Below, piece after piece: positions 1-10,292 of a DNA stretch of 64,000 bases. Source of the stretch: Bacteroidales bacterium (GTDB lineage: Bacteria; Bacteroidota; Bacteroidia; Bacteroidales; UBA12077); the NCBI GenBank assembly GCA_013138975.1, contig WTBR01000006.1, positions 62,001 through 126,000 of the forward strand, given 5' to 3'. The notes beneath the pieces are model-generated. The model saw only the letters and a list, made by a program, of their open reading frames with translations. It did no database searches and was not told where the DNA came from. The position numbers and the translations under genes are program-made. How positions within the stretch are numbered: the first letter of the stretch is position 1; the number at the start of each line of letters is the position of its first letter.

Positions 1-30
1 GATTTGTTGAAATATATCAAGAACAAAGAA

Positions 31-162
31 ACTGTTCGAAAAGTTAGAAAAATACCTACGCTTCGATAGGCTCAGTATGACAATATTCTGTTAATCAGTT
101 TGTCACACTGAGCTTGTCGAAGTGTTTATGGTTTAAGGCTTTCTTTTTTTTGTATAGCCTTT
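31..162. repeat. Degenerate MITE-like element, family A
   Basis: cttcgataggctcagtatgacaatattctgttaatcagtttgtcacactgagcttgtcgaagtg. Confidence 0.6.
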
Positions 163-266
163 TTAATACCAATATCTTAAATCTCTTTAGTAGAAAATTA
201 ATTAAGCCAAATATTTATTGTATTTTGTAGATAATTAAAGTCGAACCCATTTTAATAAAAAGTTTT

Positions 267-422
267 ATGAAATATAAATGTAAAATTTGTGGTCATATTT
301 ATGATCCTGAAATAGGCGATCCTAATAGCGGTATAGCTCCGGGAACTTCTTTTGAAGATATTCCGGATGATTGGAAATGCCCAATCTGTTTTGTTACTAA
401 AAAAGACTACGAACCAATTTAA
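267..422 (+). CDS. Rubredoxin (51 aa), absent from the ORF track because it is shorter than 60 aa
   Basis: Translation [51 protein letters not shown]; two CxxC-type iron ligand motifs (CKICG, CPICF) and the Y-D-P...G...P-D-W-x-C-P rubredoxin signature. Confidence 0.95.
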   Translation: MKYKCKICGHIYDPEIGDPNSGIAPGTSFEDIPDDWKCPICFVTKKDYEPI

Positions 423-462
423 TTGGTGGAATACAAAAAACATTAAATTTTATTTTATATCA

Positions 463-501
463 TAAAGCCCTATCTTTACTTAAAAGATGGGGTTTTATTT
501 T
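463..501 (+). terminator. Probable intrinsic terminator of the rubredoxin gene
   Basis: Imperfect hairpin aaagccctatctttacttaaaagatggggttttatttt with T-rich 3' side. Confidence 0.5.
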
Positions 502-837
502 CTATTTAAAATATAAATTATCTTTCTAATTTAACACCTGTTCGTTCTTGTTATTTAATGTTATAAAAAAGATTATTTGTACGGATGATTCAACAGTTAC
601 AAATTATTAAGAGAAGAAGATTTTGAGAAAAAATATAAGTTAATCTTTAATCCCTAACTATGCACTAGAATTTAAAATAAAGCGATAAATGAAGGTGTAA
701 AGGTAATTGCATTGATTCTGGTTTTAACACTTCGGGTTCAACGAGTCTTAATGCACAACAATAAAAACTAATTATTAATCAAACAAATACAAATATTATT
801 GAAAATCCTATAGCATAAACGAGTTAAACTTACCACT

Positions 838-1911
838 ATGAAAACAAGTAAATTTATAAAAGCAATTATTGTGTTAATTGTTTTATTCATTGTTAGTTGT
901 GGACATAATTATAAAGTAAAAACAATTATTTACGCAGATGGCACTTGTCAAAGAATTCTTATTGTTATTGGTGATTCTATTCCTGATTTTTTCGCAAAAG
1001 CTTACCCAATTCCAATTGATTCTACCTGGAATTTAATAGTTGAAACAGATACAACAAAGAATGGAGATACTATTTATATTCATAAGGCATCAAAATTCTT
1101 TAAAAGTGTGGCGCAATTGAATCTGTTATATGCTAATGATACAAGCTTACATAAAAATATTGAACGAACGCTTACTTTGAATAAACGGTTTAGATGGTTT
1201 TATTCATTTTTAGATTATCAGGAAACGTATCCAAAACTTTTTGATCAACCATCTTTGACAAGCTATTTGGATTCTACGCAATATAATTATGTTATGCTTT
1301 CTGATAAGGAACAAAAAAAATATCTTAAAGAGCATTTTGATTCTATTGAAGCAAAGCAATTTGATGATGAAGCTGAAAACGGGCTTAATAAATGCTTGGA
1401 GTTTACAATTATAAACTCATGCACGGATGCCATTGAAAAATGCGCAGTAAATATTGAAGATTGGCCTATCAGTAATTCAGAATTTACAATAAAGCGAGAT
1501 AGCATAATTAACCTCATAGATGGTGAATTAGATATTTTTGAAGATGATGATGATATATTTGATGCAATAAAAAGAGTTTTCAGTATCGATAGTGTATTAT
1601 ATCAGAAACTGAAAAGTGAAAATGATTTTAAGATTTACACAGATAAATACACTCTCTGGGGAGACGTTTTTTTAGGTGAAGAATATTTAAATTCCGTGTT
1701 TATGCCGGGTTTAATTATTGAAACAAATAGTATAAAGGTTTCTGATTCGAATCATGTTGAATGGAGTGTAGACTGGATAAAATATTTTACTGACGATTAT
1801 GAAATGAAAGTGACATCACGAATAATTAATATTTGGGCTTTTTGGGTATCAGGAGGGGGTATTTTACTTTTGCTTATTATTCTTAGACGTTTTTATAAAC
1901 GAAATAAGTAA
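838..1911 (+). CDS. Hypothetical lipoprotein with C-terminal transmembrane helix
   Basis: N-terminal lipobox-like IVLFIVSC; C-terminal hydrophobic helix WAFWVSGGGILLLLIILRRFYKRNK. Confidence 0.8.
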   Translation: MKTSKFIKAIIVLIVLFIVSCGHNYKVKTIIYADGTCQRILIVIGDSIPDFFAKAYPIPIDSTWNLIVETDTTKNGDTIYIHKASKFFKSVAQLNLLYANDTSLHKNIERTLTLNKRFRWFYSFLDYQETYPKLFDQPSLTSYLDSTQYNYVMLSDKEQKKYLKEHFDSIEAKQFDDEAENGLNKCLEFTIINSCTDAIEKCAVNIEDWPISNSEFTIKRDSIINLIDGELDIFEDDDDIFDAIKRVFSIDSVLYQKLKSENDFKIYTDKYTLWGDVFLGEEYLNSVFMPGLIIETNSIKVSDSNHVEWSVDWIKYFTDDYEMKVTSRIINIWAFWVSGGGILLLLIILRRFYKRNK

Positions 1912-1938
1912 ATGTTTTAATTGTAATCTTTAATGAAT

Positions 1939-2068
1939 TTGTTTAAAAACATTCTTAACTAATAATATTTCGACAGGCTCATCATGATAATTTTCTGTTA
2001 ACCAGTTTGTAACACTGAGCCTGTCGAAGTGTTTCTGCTTTAATACTACCTTGTTGAACAGCTTCTTT
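1939..2068. repeat. Degenerate MITE-like element, family A
   Basis: tttcgacaggctcatcatgataattttctgttaaccagtttgtaacactgagcctgtcgaagtg...ttgaacagcttct. Confidence 0.65.
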
Positions 2069-2247
2069 AATCTATTTTCAACATATTCATAACTATCAAT
2101 TTGTTTGATGGTTTTAGAAATAATTTATACATTTATGCAATGCTAGTCAGAATATTATCTTCAATTTATTAATAGGCACAAGAAAGATAGAAGATAATTA
2201 TTATATAAAAAATTGCATATTTTATTAATTACTTAAAATAAAAATAG

Positions 2248-3441
2248 ATGAAAAAATATTTATTTACTTTAATAAGCATTTTTGCAATTATCTTATTTTC
2301 TCTAAATGGATGTGAGAAAGACGAAGAGATAAACGATCCAAAAGTATCAGTTAACATAACTGTTAATCCTGAATTTGCTGGGTATAAAGCATTTGTTGCT
2401 TTGTTTACTGGTAATGATGATAATCTAACTTTTCATGCTGCCGGATATACTACATTGGAATCAATGTCAGCAAATTGGATTGATCTACTTGAGGTCAATG
2501 AAAAATTATTGGGTACGAAAACTGCTTACGTAACTCCCGGAGATTATTATATAGGGGTTTATATAGATATGAATAACTCAACTACAAACCTTACTGATTT
2601 AAGCACTTGGTTACCTGATCCGGGAGATTACGAAATGGAAGTTCAATCTGTTACTATTACCGAAGATATAGCTGTCAATTATTATGAGTTTGATAAAGTT
2701 CCGGAAGAAGGAAAACTTACTGTGCGTGTTTACGATGTTCCTGTTCTGCAAGGTAATCCAATGCATTATAACATTGTTAAAAAAGGTGAAGACAGTCAAA
2801 TTATAAGTTCTGGTACAATTACATTTCCACTTGTTGATAATGAATTTGTTGCAATGGAGCTTGATCAATCTACGGAAAAAGTGTTTGAGGGTGGGGAATA
2901 TAAATTTCAGATTTATTGTGATTTGGATAATTCACAAAGTGATTACACTATAGGGGATGCTTTTCATGCTAATTATGGAGATATTTTAAGTGAATGTTTT
3001 TTTAGTATTGATAAAGATACCATTATCTATAGTGATTATGATTTTTATTATAGCCGTATTGGAATTTTTGGGGCAAACATTGAATTCTGTGGCCTTGACA
3101 CTTATAGTGGTGCAACATCTTATTTTGTTCTGTACAAAAAAGATGGAGGAAGTACTGAGACATTTTATGGAACTGCAAATTCTTATAATAGTGTAAACGA
3201 TGGATGTTATACATATTCGTTTCGTTCATATGAACCCAATTCTTACTATGGATATTTTGATCAGGGATCAGATTATTTTATAAAAGGAATAGTAGATATT
3301 GATAGTTCATCTATTAATGAACCCAATTGGGAAAACATTATTGCTAATTCAGGAGATCTCGAATTGCTTGATTATTCAGTAAATTTAGTAAGTGATACTA
3401 CTTTTACTTTATCTATAGGAAGCTTTAATTTAGTTCAATAG
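2248..3441 (+). CDS. Hypothetical lipoprotein, secreted/surface
   Basis: Signal peptide plus lipobox (IILFSLNGC), long ORF. Confidence 0.8.
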   Translation: MKKYLFTLISIFAIILFSLNGCEKDEEINDPKVSVNITVNPEFAGYKAFVALFTGNDDNLTFHAAGYTTLESMSANWIDLLEVNEKLLGTKTAYVTPGDYYIGVYIDMNNSTTNLTDLSTWLPDPGDYEMEVQSVTITEDIAVNYYEFDKVPEEGKLTVRVYDVPVLQGNPMHYNIVKKGEDSQIISSGTITFPLVDNEFVAMELDQSTEKVFEGGEYKFQIYCDLDNSQSDYTIGDAFHANYGDILSECFFSIDKDTIIYSDYDFYYSRIGIFGANIEFCGLDTYSGATSYFVLYKKDGGSTETFYGTANSYNSVNDGCYTYSFRSYEPNSYYGYFDQGSDYFIKGIVDIDSSSINEPNWENIIANSGDLELLDYSVNLVSDTTFTLSIGSFNLVQ

Positions 3442-3524
3442 ATCAGTTATAGAATTAACTATCTTAAGGGGTAAATAGAAACTGGGTAAAAATCTTTACA
3501 ATTTCTAAGCTTAAACCTTAATAT

Positions 3525-3571
3525 AAAAAAAAGTGAAGCAAACTGTTAGTCACAGAATGCTTCACTTTTTT
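3525..3571. terminator. Intrinsic terminator hairpin
   Basis: aaaaaagtgaagca...tgcttcactttttt, flanked by A and T tracts; usable on either strand between convergent genes. Confidence 0.75.
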
Positions 3572-3599
3572 ATTTTTTATTGTGGAAATTAATTAATTA

Positions 3600-3737
3600 G
3601 AGTCTGTCTATAAAGTCAGGTGTTTGGTTCAGAAAGTTCGAGATCAAGGCTTGTGAAGTTTTAAAAATTAAGAGTTTACTTATGTAAATGACTGATTTTT
3701 AAAACGAGCATAACGCAGATATCGGACTTTATGGACA
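3600..3737. repeat. Palindromic dispersed element, family D copy 1
   Basis: Ends gagtctgtctataaagtc / gactttatggaca; core aagttcgagatcaaggcttgtgaag...cgcagatatcgga shared with 5773..5919. Confidence 0.65.
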
Positions 3738-3741
3738 AATA

Positions 3742-5718
3742 CTAATCAATCGTTAATTTATCATTATTCATACGATAATTGTAATCCTGAATAAAAGCCT
3801 GAATCTTCTTTAGCATCTTTTCTTCAACATCTGGTAAAGTACCTTTAAGATTATGCTGAAACAAGCTATCTTCTTTGAATTTATATAAACTAAGAATCTC
3901 TTTTTCATTGTATTGTACCAAATAATCATCCATATATAATTGATATACATCATTTAATACATTAACAGCGAATCTTTCATTGTCACCATTAAATAAATCC
4001 TGACCGAAAGAAACAAAGGGTTCATCGTAATTTAGATAGCCTAAAATACTTGGCATAATATCTATTTGCTGTGCTAAATCAAATTCTAATCCAGTTATAT
4101 CATCCGTAGGATGATAAAATATAATTGGAACTGAAAAGTATCCTTTTATCGTTTTGTATTCAGGAAAGCCAATTTGTGCTGATGCATGATCTGCTGTTAT
4201 TACAAATAAAGTACTATCATACCAGGAATAATTACTTGCCTCTTTAAAGAATTGTTTTAAAGAATAATCAGTATAACCAATAGTTCGATGAACAGGCAAC
4301 TTACCTTCGGGGAATTTTCCTTCAAATTTGGCAGGAAGGTTATATGGATGATGAGATGAAACAGAAAATAAAGCACTTACAAAAGGTTCTTTGAAAGTAC
4401 TTAAGGTCTTTGCATAATAGGATAGAAAGTCATGATCCCAAACACCCCAGATGCCATCCCATTCTTTATCAAGGCCATATTCTGTTCTGCCGTAGTAGTG
4501 ATCAAAACCAACTAAATTTACAAAAGATTGCAAACCCATAGAACCATTGGGTGCTCCATGAAAAAAGGATGTGTGATAACCTTTTGTTTTAAGCAAACTG
4601 GCAATACTATTCAATTTATTGCCTGAGTAATAACTCAATACAAATGGGTTTTTTACAGAAGGGATACTTGTAAGTACAGAAGGTAAAACATCAATCGATT
4701 TTCGTCCATTTGCAAGAGTATACCAATACGTTCGTCCGTTTTGTATTAGAGAATCTAAGAAAGGAGTATAGCCCTGATACGTCCCATTATCAAGATGTTT
4801 ATTAAAAAATCCAAAGTACTCACGACTAAAGCTTTCCATTATTAAAATAACAACATTGTTGTATTTAAATTTTTTGTTCTTATTTGGTTGAAAAACAGGA
4901 TTGTATATTTCTTTTAATTCTTTATCTGATGAAAAATATTTCTTATTTGGTAAAGTTGACTTCCCAATGGTTCTGTAAATAGCAAAGGGAGTATTTAGAA
5001 CAATTGCCATTTCATTGGGTGTTTCAACGTATTTTCCTGCATTACTTAAAGTAATTGGGCGTGTGCTATGACGAAATCCTCCGCGTAATCCTCCAATAGT
5101 AAGATATACCATTAAAAGCATCACGGCTAATCCTGAAGAATAGAAAAATAGATGATTTTTATAAACAGGCTTTTCTATTTTAACTTTCTTGAAAAGAAAA
5201 ACCATTAAGGCTACGAGGAATAACCAAAACAGAACAACATACCAATAATCTACAATAAACTCAAATAACAAAGAAAAACCATTAATTTCATTTTCGAATT
5301 CACCAAAAACCTTAAATGTAGTTCTTCGAAGTGTGAATCTGTAATAAATAAAATCGCTACAATTAGCAGCAAGAATTATTGAGTTAGTAACAAAGTATAT
5401 GTATTTTAATATGGACTGAAAAATCTTATGATAACGATATGGTTGTGGAATAAGGTAAAGCAATAAAAATAAAAGGTTAGTATATAAAATAGCTGATAAA
5501 TCGAATTTTAATCCGCCAATCATTATTTTTAAGAAACGAGCTAAGCCTATTTCTCCAAACAAACCTTTATTGAAAAAATAGAAACCTAATCTACTAATAG
5601 TAAATAATAACATCATTATTAACAGATAATAAACCAAGGAAAGGTGAATATTTCTCTTAATACGAATTTTCTTAAATGATGATAAATAGGATTTTAGATA
5701 TTCTTTCATGAATTGCAT
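3742..5718 (-). CDS. LTA synthase-like sulfatase family membrane protein (phosphoglycerol/phosphoethanolamine transferase-like)
   Basis: N-terminal TM helices then alkaline-phosphatase-fold motifs (VVILIMESFSREYFG, RTYWYTLANGRKSIDVLPS, FVITADHAS). Confidence 0.85.
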   Translation of the reverse strand: MQFMKEYLKSYLSSFKKIRIKRNIHLSLVYYLLIMMLLFTISRLGFYFFNKGLFGEIGLARFLKIMIGGLKFDLSAILYTNLLFLLLYLIPQPYRYHKIFQSILKYIYFVTNSIILAANCSDFIYYRFTLRRTTFKVFGEFENEINGFSLLFEFIVDYWYVVLFWLFLVALMVFLFKKVKIEKPVYKNHLFFYSSGLAVMLLMVYLTIGGLRGGFRHSTRPITLSNAGKYVETPNEMAIVLNTPFAIYRTIGKSTLPNKKYFSSDKELKEIYNPVFQPNKNKKFKYNNVVILIMESFSREYFGFFNKHLDNGTYQGYTPFLDSLIQNGRTYWYTLANGRKSIDVLPSVLTSIPSVKNPFVLSYYSGNKLNSIASLLKTKGYHTSFFHGAPNGSMGLQSFVNLVGFDHYYGRTEYGLDKEWDGIWGVWDHDFLSYYAKTLSTFKEPFVSALFSVSSHHPYNLPAKFEGKFPEGKLPVHRTIGYTDYSLKQFFKEASNYSWYDSTLFVITADHASAQIGFPEYKTIKGYFSVPIIFYHPTDDITGLEFDLAQQIDIMPSILGYLNYDEPFVSFGQDLFNGDNERFAVNVLNDVYQLYMDDYLVQYNEKEILSLYKFKEDSLFQHNLKGTLPDVEEKMLKKIQAFIQDYNYRMNNDKLTID

Positions 5719-5772
5719 TTTGATTATTTCGACACGAAAATAGTAAAAAAAATGAGAATAGAGTGTGAACTA

Positions 5773-5919
5773 TTAAAGGTTTGATTCAGAGAGTTTGATA
5801 TCAAGGCTTGTGCAGCTTGAAAAATGTGAATTTACTTTTGCAAATGCGATGTGCTGAGCATGTCGAAGTAACCATCTTGAGGGCAAACACAATGCAGATA
5901 TCGGATTTTAAGGACAAAC
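5773..5919. repeat. Dispersed element, family D copy 2 (mosaic)
   Basis: ggtttgattcagagagtttgatatcaaggcttgtgcag...aatgcagatatcggattttaaggacaaac matches 3600..3737 but carries a ctgagcatgtcgaagta fragment of the other repeat family. Confidence 0.6.
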
Positions 5920-5921
5920 AT

Positions 5922-6045
5922 TAGGTAATCTCTAAAAATAGTAAAGTTCAAGATGTAAGAAATTTTAAAAACGGAGCTTACTATTGTAAGTGAGTATTTT
6001 AAAATTTTGAAGCAACGCCGAAATTTGCATTTTTAGAGGTTAGCA
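5922..6045. repeat. Palindromic element related to family D, with different ends
   Basis: taggtaatctctaaaaatag ... catttttagaggttagcac terminal inverted repeats; core aagttcaagatgtaag...gaagcaacgccgaaatttgc. Confidence 0.55.
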
Positions 6046-6606
6046 CTAGTTAATTTTTACGCTATCCCAACTTGATTGAATTGTAATATTTAACAATTCA
6101 TTTGTTAATTCTATTTCTTCAAGAATAACCATTCTAGCTAGTGTTGCAACATTTCCAAAAACAATATTTATTAAAAGATCAATTGGGAGATTTCGTAAAA
6201 TCCCTAACTTTATTCCCAACTCAATAAAATCAATAGCGGATTGATAATAAGTTTGTGTAATTTTTTTTATTTCTTTTCGTATGAATGGGGAATTTGAGTA
6301 ATCTTCTAAGAATTCAAATTTCTTTGGATTTTCAATGTAAAATGTAAATAGGTTTTTCCAGATCAAGATGAATTTATCTTTATAATTTAGCTCTTGCTCT
6401 AAATTATTAATTATTGCATTACCCAATTCTTTCTTTAAATCAGAATATAAAGTATCTATTAAATCCTCTTTATTTTTAAAATGATGATAAATAGTACCAG
6501 AAGCAACTCCCGATTTTTTAATGATTAAGCCTACTGAGGTAGCATGAAAACCCTGTTCAGATACTAATTCAAGTGTTGTTGCTAATATTTGATCTCTTTT
6601 GCTCAT
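6046..6606 (-). CDS. TetR/AcrR family transcriptional regulator
   Basis: N-terminal HTH: RDQILATTLELVSEQGFHATSVGLIIKKSGVASGTIYHHFKNKEDLI. Confidence 0.95.
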   Translation of the reverse strand: MSKRDQILATTLELVSEQGFHATSVGLIIKKSGVASGTIYHHFKNKEDLIDTLYSDLKKELGNAIINNLEQELNYKDKFILIWKNLFTFYIENPKKFEFLEDYSNSPFIRKEIKKITQTYYQSAIDFIELGIKLGILRNLPIDLLINIVFGNVATLARMVILEEIELTNELLNITIQSSWDSVKIN

Positions 6607-6996
6607 TATTATATATAACTATTAGCTTATGTTTTATTTTAAATTATCCTATTGTATCTAGGATCTCGTATCTTTTTTTCACTTTTATCTTGATTCTTGA
6701 ATCTAGTGTCTTGATACTAAACTATCAGATGTTTACAAAGGTTTAAGTAGCCAAGGTTCTTTAATTAGTTATCCATGATGTAAATATAAATAATTGTTTA
6801 GACTGTTTCCCCACAACTATTTCATTTGATTTCTATATTCAGATGATTCAAAAATAACACGGAATAAAAAAAGCTGCGAATTTGAATCAAATTTAAGCTC
6901 GGGTTTGATGGTCTGCACAGGTTTTCTTATCTTAAAAAATTAATTGTTGGGGAAAATAAAAAAACCTTAATTTGCATTAAATAAATATCGACAAGA

Positions 6997-7281
6997 ATGA
7001 AAATACTTGCAATAGAGAAAGAGTTAGTAGACATAGATTGGAGCACTGAAAATGATACCTTGGAGGATGAAGCAAAACATGCTTATCAATTGTATCTTTC
7101 CGGATATTTCAGAGAGATTTATTTTAATGAATTTCACAATGCAGTAATTATATTGGAATGTGAAAGTATAGAAAAAGCAAATGAATTATTAAATACACTT
7201 CCCTTGGTAAAGAAAGGCATGATTGCGTTTGAGTTAATGCAATTAAATCCATATACAGGATACGATAGAATAATGAAATAG
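6997..7281 (+). CDS. Small alpha/beta-barrel-like protein (muconolactone isomerase/YCII-like)
   Basis: 94 aa ORF, pattern ...AYQLYLSGYFREIYF...AVIILECESIEKANELLNTLPLV... Confidence 0.6.
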   Translation: MKILAIEKELVDIDWSTENDTLEDEAKHAYQLYLSGYFREIYFNEFHNAVIILECESIEKANELLNTLPLVKKGMIAFELMQLNPYTGYDRIMK

Positions 7282-7365
7282 AAAACAAAGCGTTTAACAT
7301 GGTTTGCTAAAATACAGCTACTTTGTAATATGCAAACAAATTGCTAATTTCGAAATTTATTAAGA

Positions 7366-7407
7366 GGTAAAAGCGAAACTGGGCGAAAATCCCTGACTTA
7401 GTTTACC
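7366..7407. other. Possible structured intergenic element
   Basis: ggtaaaagcgaaactgggcgaaaatccctgacttagtttacc: nested complementary arms GGTAAA/TTTACC and GGG/CCC; partial echoes at 3466..3515 and 7857..7892. Confidence 0.25.
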
Positions 7408-7498
7408 AAAAAATGGTGTAGCCAATTGGAAAAGTATAAAACTTGCACGCAATTATACAATTGATTACAATTAACATACTTGTAAGTTGATATAAATA

Positions 7499-7738
7499 AT
7501 GAACGATAAGGATAAACATAGTAACGAACAGCTTAACAATCCATTACATGGAGTAAAGTTGGCAGATATATTAGAGCGATTAGTAGATGAATATGGATGG
7601 GAAGAACTCGGAATGAAAATCAATATCCGATGCTTCAACTTTGACCCTTCTATTAAATCCAGTCTAAAGTTTTTAAGAAGAACACCTTGGGCAAGAGAAA
7701 AGGTAGAACAACTATATATTAAGTTGATTCAAAAATAA
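7499..7738 (+). CDS. VF530 (DUF2132) family protein
   Basis: [62 protein letters not shown]. Confidence 0.9.
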   Translation: MNDKDKHSNEQLNNPLHGVKLADILERLVDEYGWEELGMKINIRCFNFDPSIKSSLKFLRRTPWAREKVEQLYIKLIQK

Positions 7739-7940
7739 TATTGACAATACTGACTGTTACATTTGGTCAAGTAAACTCTTGGTTGGTTTGCACAGGTTTT
7801 CCTATTTTTTAAAAAATTTTAGGGAGCAAAAAATAAAGCAACTTTAGATGAGTATTAGCGAATAAACCTCTGTCTTAGTTTACACAAAGAACCAAAGCTA
7901 TCATTAACATTGATTACTGAAACATATAATTTGAAACGAA

Positions 7941-8981
7941 ATGAAACCAGTTAAAGTAGATTTAAGAAGTGACACAGTTACAAAACCAACGCCACAAATG
8001 CTTGAAGCAATGATGTCAGCAGAAGTAGGAGATGATGTTTTTGGTGATGACCCAAGTGTAAATTTACTTGAAAGAAAAGTAGCTGAAATGTTTGGTATGG
8101 AAGCAGCATTGTTCTGTCCAACGGGTACAATGACAAACCAATTAGCCATTCGAACACACTGTTCTCCGGGTAGTGAAATCATATGCGACCAACTATCACA
8201 TATCTTTTTGTACGAAGGTGGCGGAATAGCTTTAAATGCATTTTCTTCAGTTAAAACATTAAATGGAAACAGGGGGCGTATTACAGCCCAACAAGTTGAA
8301 AATTCGATAAATAATCCAAATGATATCCACCAGCCGATTACCAAAATGGTATCTCTGGAAAATACAATGAATAAAGGAGGAGGTTGTACATATGATTTTA
8401 ATGAAATTATTAAAATTAAAGAGGTTTGTAAAAACAATAATCTAAAGCTTCATCTCGATGGAGCAAGACTATTCAATGCCCTTGTCGAGACAAACAATTC
8501 ACCAAAAGATTATGGAAATACATTTGATTCAATTTCCATTTGCCTATCAAAAGGATTAGGATGTCCGGTTGGTTCTTTGCTAATTGGAAATAAAGATTTA
8601 ATCCATAAAAGCAGACGATTTAGAAAAGTAATGGGTGGCGGATGGAGACAAGCAGGATTCCTTGCCGCAGCAGGAATTTATGCACTCGATAATAATATAG
8701 AGCGATTAAAAGATGACCACGAAAGAGCTAAAGCTATAGGAAATATACTTGAGGGAAAAAGCTTTGTAAAACAAGTATATCCAATAGAAACAAACATTGT
8801 AATAATTGAATTGCCGGAGAATATTTTAGCAACAGATTTTGTAAACCTTTTAGCAGAGAAAAATATAGCTTGTGTCACTTTTGGCAAACATTTGGTTCGT
8901 TTTGTTACGCATATGAATTTCACTGATGATGATTTAGAATATTTTGAAAAAGAGATAAAGCTTATAAATTCATTGAATTGA
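7941..8981 (+). CDS. ltaE: Low-specificity L-threonine aldolase / beta-eliminating lyase (PLP)
   Basis: VDLRSDTVTKPTPQMLEAMMSAEVGDDVFGDDPSV start; HLDGARLFNA and SKGLGCPVGSLL motifs. Confidence 0.92.
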   Translation: MKPVKVDLRSDTVTKPTPQMLEAMMSAEVGDDVFGDDPSVNLLERKVAEMFGMEAALFCPTGTMTNQLAIRTHCSPGSEIICDQLSHIFLYEGGGIALNAFSSVKTLNGNRGRITAQQVENSINNPNDIHQPITKMVSLENTMNKGGGCTYDFNEIIKIKEVCKNNNLKLHLDGARLFNALVETNNSPKDYGNTFDSISICLSKGLGCPVGSLLIGNKDLIHKSRRFRKVMGGGWRQAGFLAAAGIYALDNNIERLKDDHERAKAIGNILEGKSFVKQVYPIETNIVIIELPENILATDFVNLLAEKNIACVTFGKHLVRFVTHMNFTDDDLEYFEKEIKLINSLN

Positions 8982-8984
8982 GAG

Positions 8985-9073
8985 CGAGCGTGGCACGGAT
9001 TTATTAATAATCAGCATTCAATTATAATTTCATGTTATCTATATTAGTTAACCGTGCAACGGATAATTACTTA
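8985..9073. repeat. Palindromic dispersed element, family E copy 1
   Basis: gcgtggcacggatttattaataatcagca...tatattagttaaccgtgcaacggataattactta; related copies at 13645..13726 and 44117..44184. Confidence 0.6.
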
Positions 9074-9322
9074 ATATTTAAATGAATGAAAATGTACTTG
9101 CGGATATTTGGTGTAAATTTATCGTATTGAAAGAATAATGAAGTTTAGGTAAAAAGAAAATTCAAACAAAAAATGACTGCTAATATAAAGTCAATCTAAA
9201 ATTGGTTTTTTCTGGGAAACAAGACTTAAACTTTAAGAATTGTCTAAATCTCAATAAACAGAAATAAATATTTTGTGTTAACCTTAATAAATTAAGTTTG
9301 CAATTAATTAATAGTAGAAAGA

Positions 9323-10171
9323 ATGGAAATAGAATCATCTTATATCGAAATAATAAAGAAAAGACAATCAAAAAGAAAATTTATAAATAAAGATTTAGAT
9401 GCTGATCAAATCAAGAAGATTAATACCATTATACAAAACTATACAATCGGACCCTTTGGAAATAAAGTGGAATTTAAACTAATTGAGAAGAAAATTGCTA
9501 AAGAAAACCACAAAGTAAAATTAGGTACATATGGTTTTATTTCTGGAGCAAGATATTTTATCGTAGGTCAGGTAAAGAATCGTGCGAATGCAAACGAAGA
9601 TTATGGGTTTTTATTAGAAAATATTATACTTCAATTAACAGCAATGGATTTAGGAACTTGTTGGTTAGGCGGTACATTTAGTCGAGCTGATATTTCTGAA
9701 ATTCTTAGTACAGATAGCGAAATGATCATACCAGCAATTACTCCTGTTGGTATTCCAACCGACTCATATTCAATTAAAGAAAGTATTATTCGTTGGGGTG
9801 CAAAGTCTGATAGTAGAAAAGATTGGGGTGAAATTTTCTTCACCGATTCGTTCAATAAATCATTCTTAAAAAAGGATGCTGGAATATATAAAGAAGCATT
9901 AGAAATGCTAAGACTTGCACCGTCGGCATCAAATAAACAACCATGGCGTATATTAAAATCTGAAGATGCTTTTCATTTCTATTTAAAACGTACCCAAGGT
10001 TATAATAAAATGGGAAAAGGCACAGACTTACAAAAGCTTGATATAGGAATTGCAATGTCGCATTTTGAACTCGCTTGTAAGGAATTAAAGCTAAAAGGAG
10101 AGTGGACGAACATGAATCCTGAAATCACTTCTCCTGAAATTGACGAGTATTGTGTGACTTGGAAAATATAA
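9323..10171 (+). CDS. Nitroreductase-family protein (putative TM nitroreductase)
   Basis: IIKKRQSKRKF, LGTCWLGGTF, LRLAPSASNKQPWRI, DIGIAMSHFELACKELKLKGEW. Confidence 0.85.
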   Translation: MEIESSYIEIIKKRQSKRKFINKDLDADQIKKINTIIQNYTIGPFGNKVEFKLIEKKIAKENHKVKLGTYGFISGARYFIVGQVKNRANANEDYGFLLENIILQLTAMDLGTCWLGGTFSRADISEILSTDSEMIIPAITPVGIPTDSYSIKESIIRWGAKSDSRKDWGEIFFTDSFNKSFLKKDAGIYKEALEMLRLAPSASNKQPWRILKSEDAFHFYLKRTQGYNKMGKGTDLQKLDIGIAMSHFELACKELKLKGEWTNMNPEITSPEIDEYCVTWKI

Positions 10172-10292
10172 ACCTGTGCCGGAAGGAAAGTAATTAGCGT
10201 TCGCAAGAAAATTACCATCTTTAAGTCTTTGATAAGAAAGCGATAAAGACATTCCGATAGCTATCGGAATTCGAAGTGCTTACAAAGACTAA

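Noticed and set aside
252-443. 63-aa minus-strand ORF
   Set aside because: Antisense to a clear rubredoxin gene; composition is phenylalanine-rich and non-protein-like.
7366-7407. Riboswitch (cobalamin-like gggcgaaaatccctg string)
   Set aside because: Too short and lacks the conserved core and B12-box context; the downstream gene is a VF530 protein with no link to cobalamin.
7904-8437. 177-aa minus-strand ORF
   Set aside because: Antisense to threonine aldolase, which has clear PLP-enzyme motifs.
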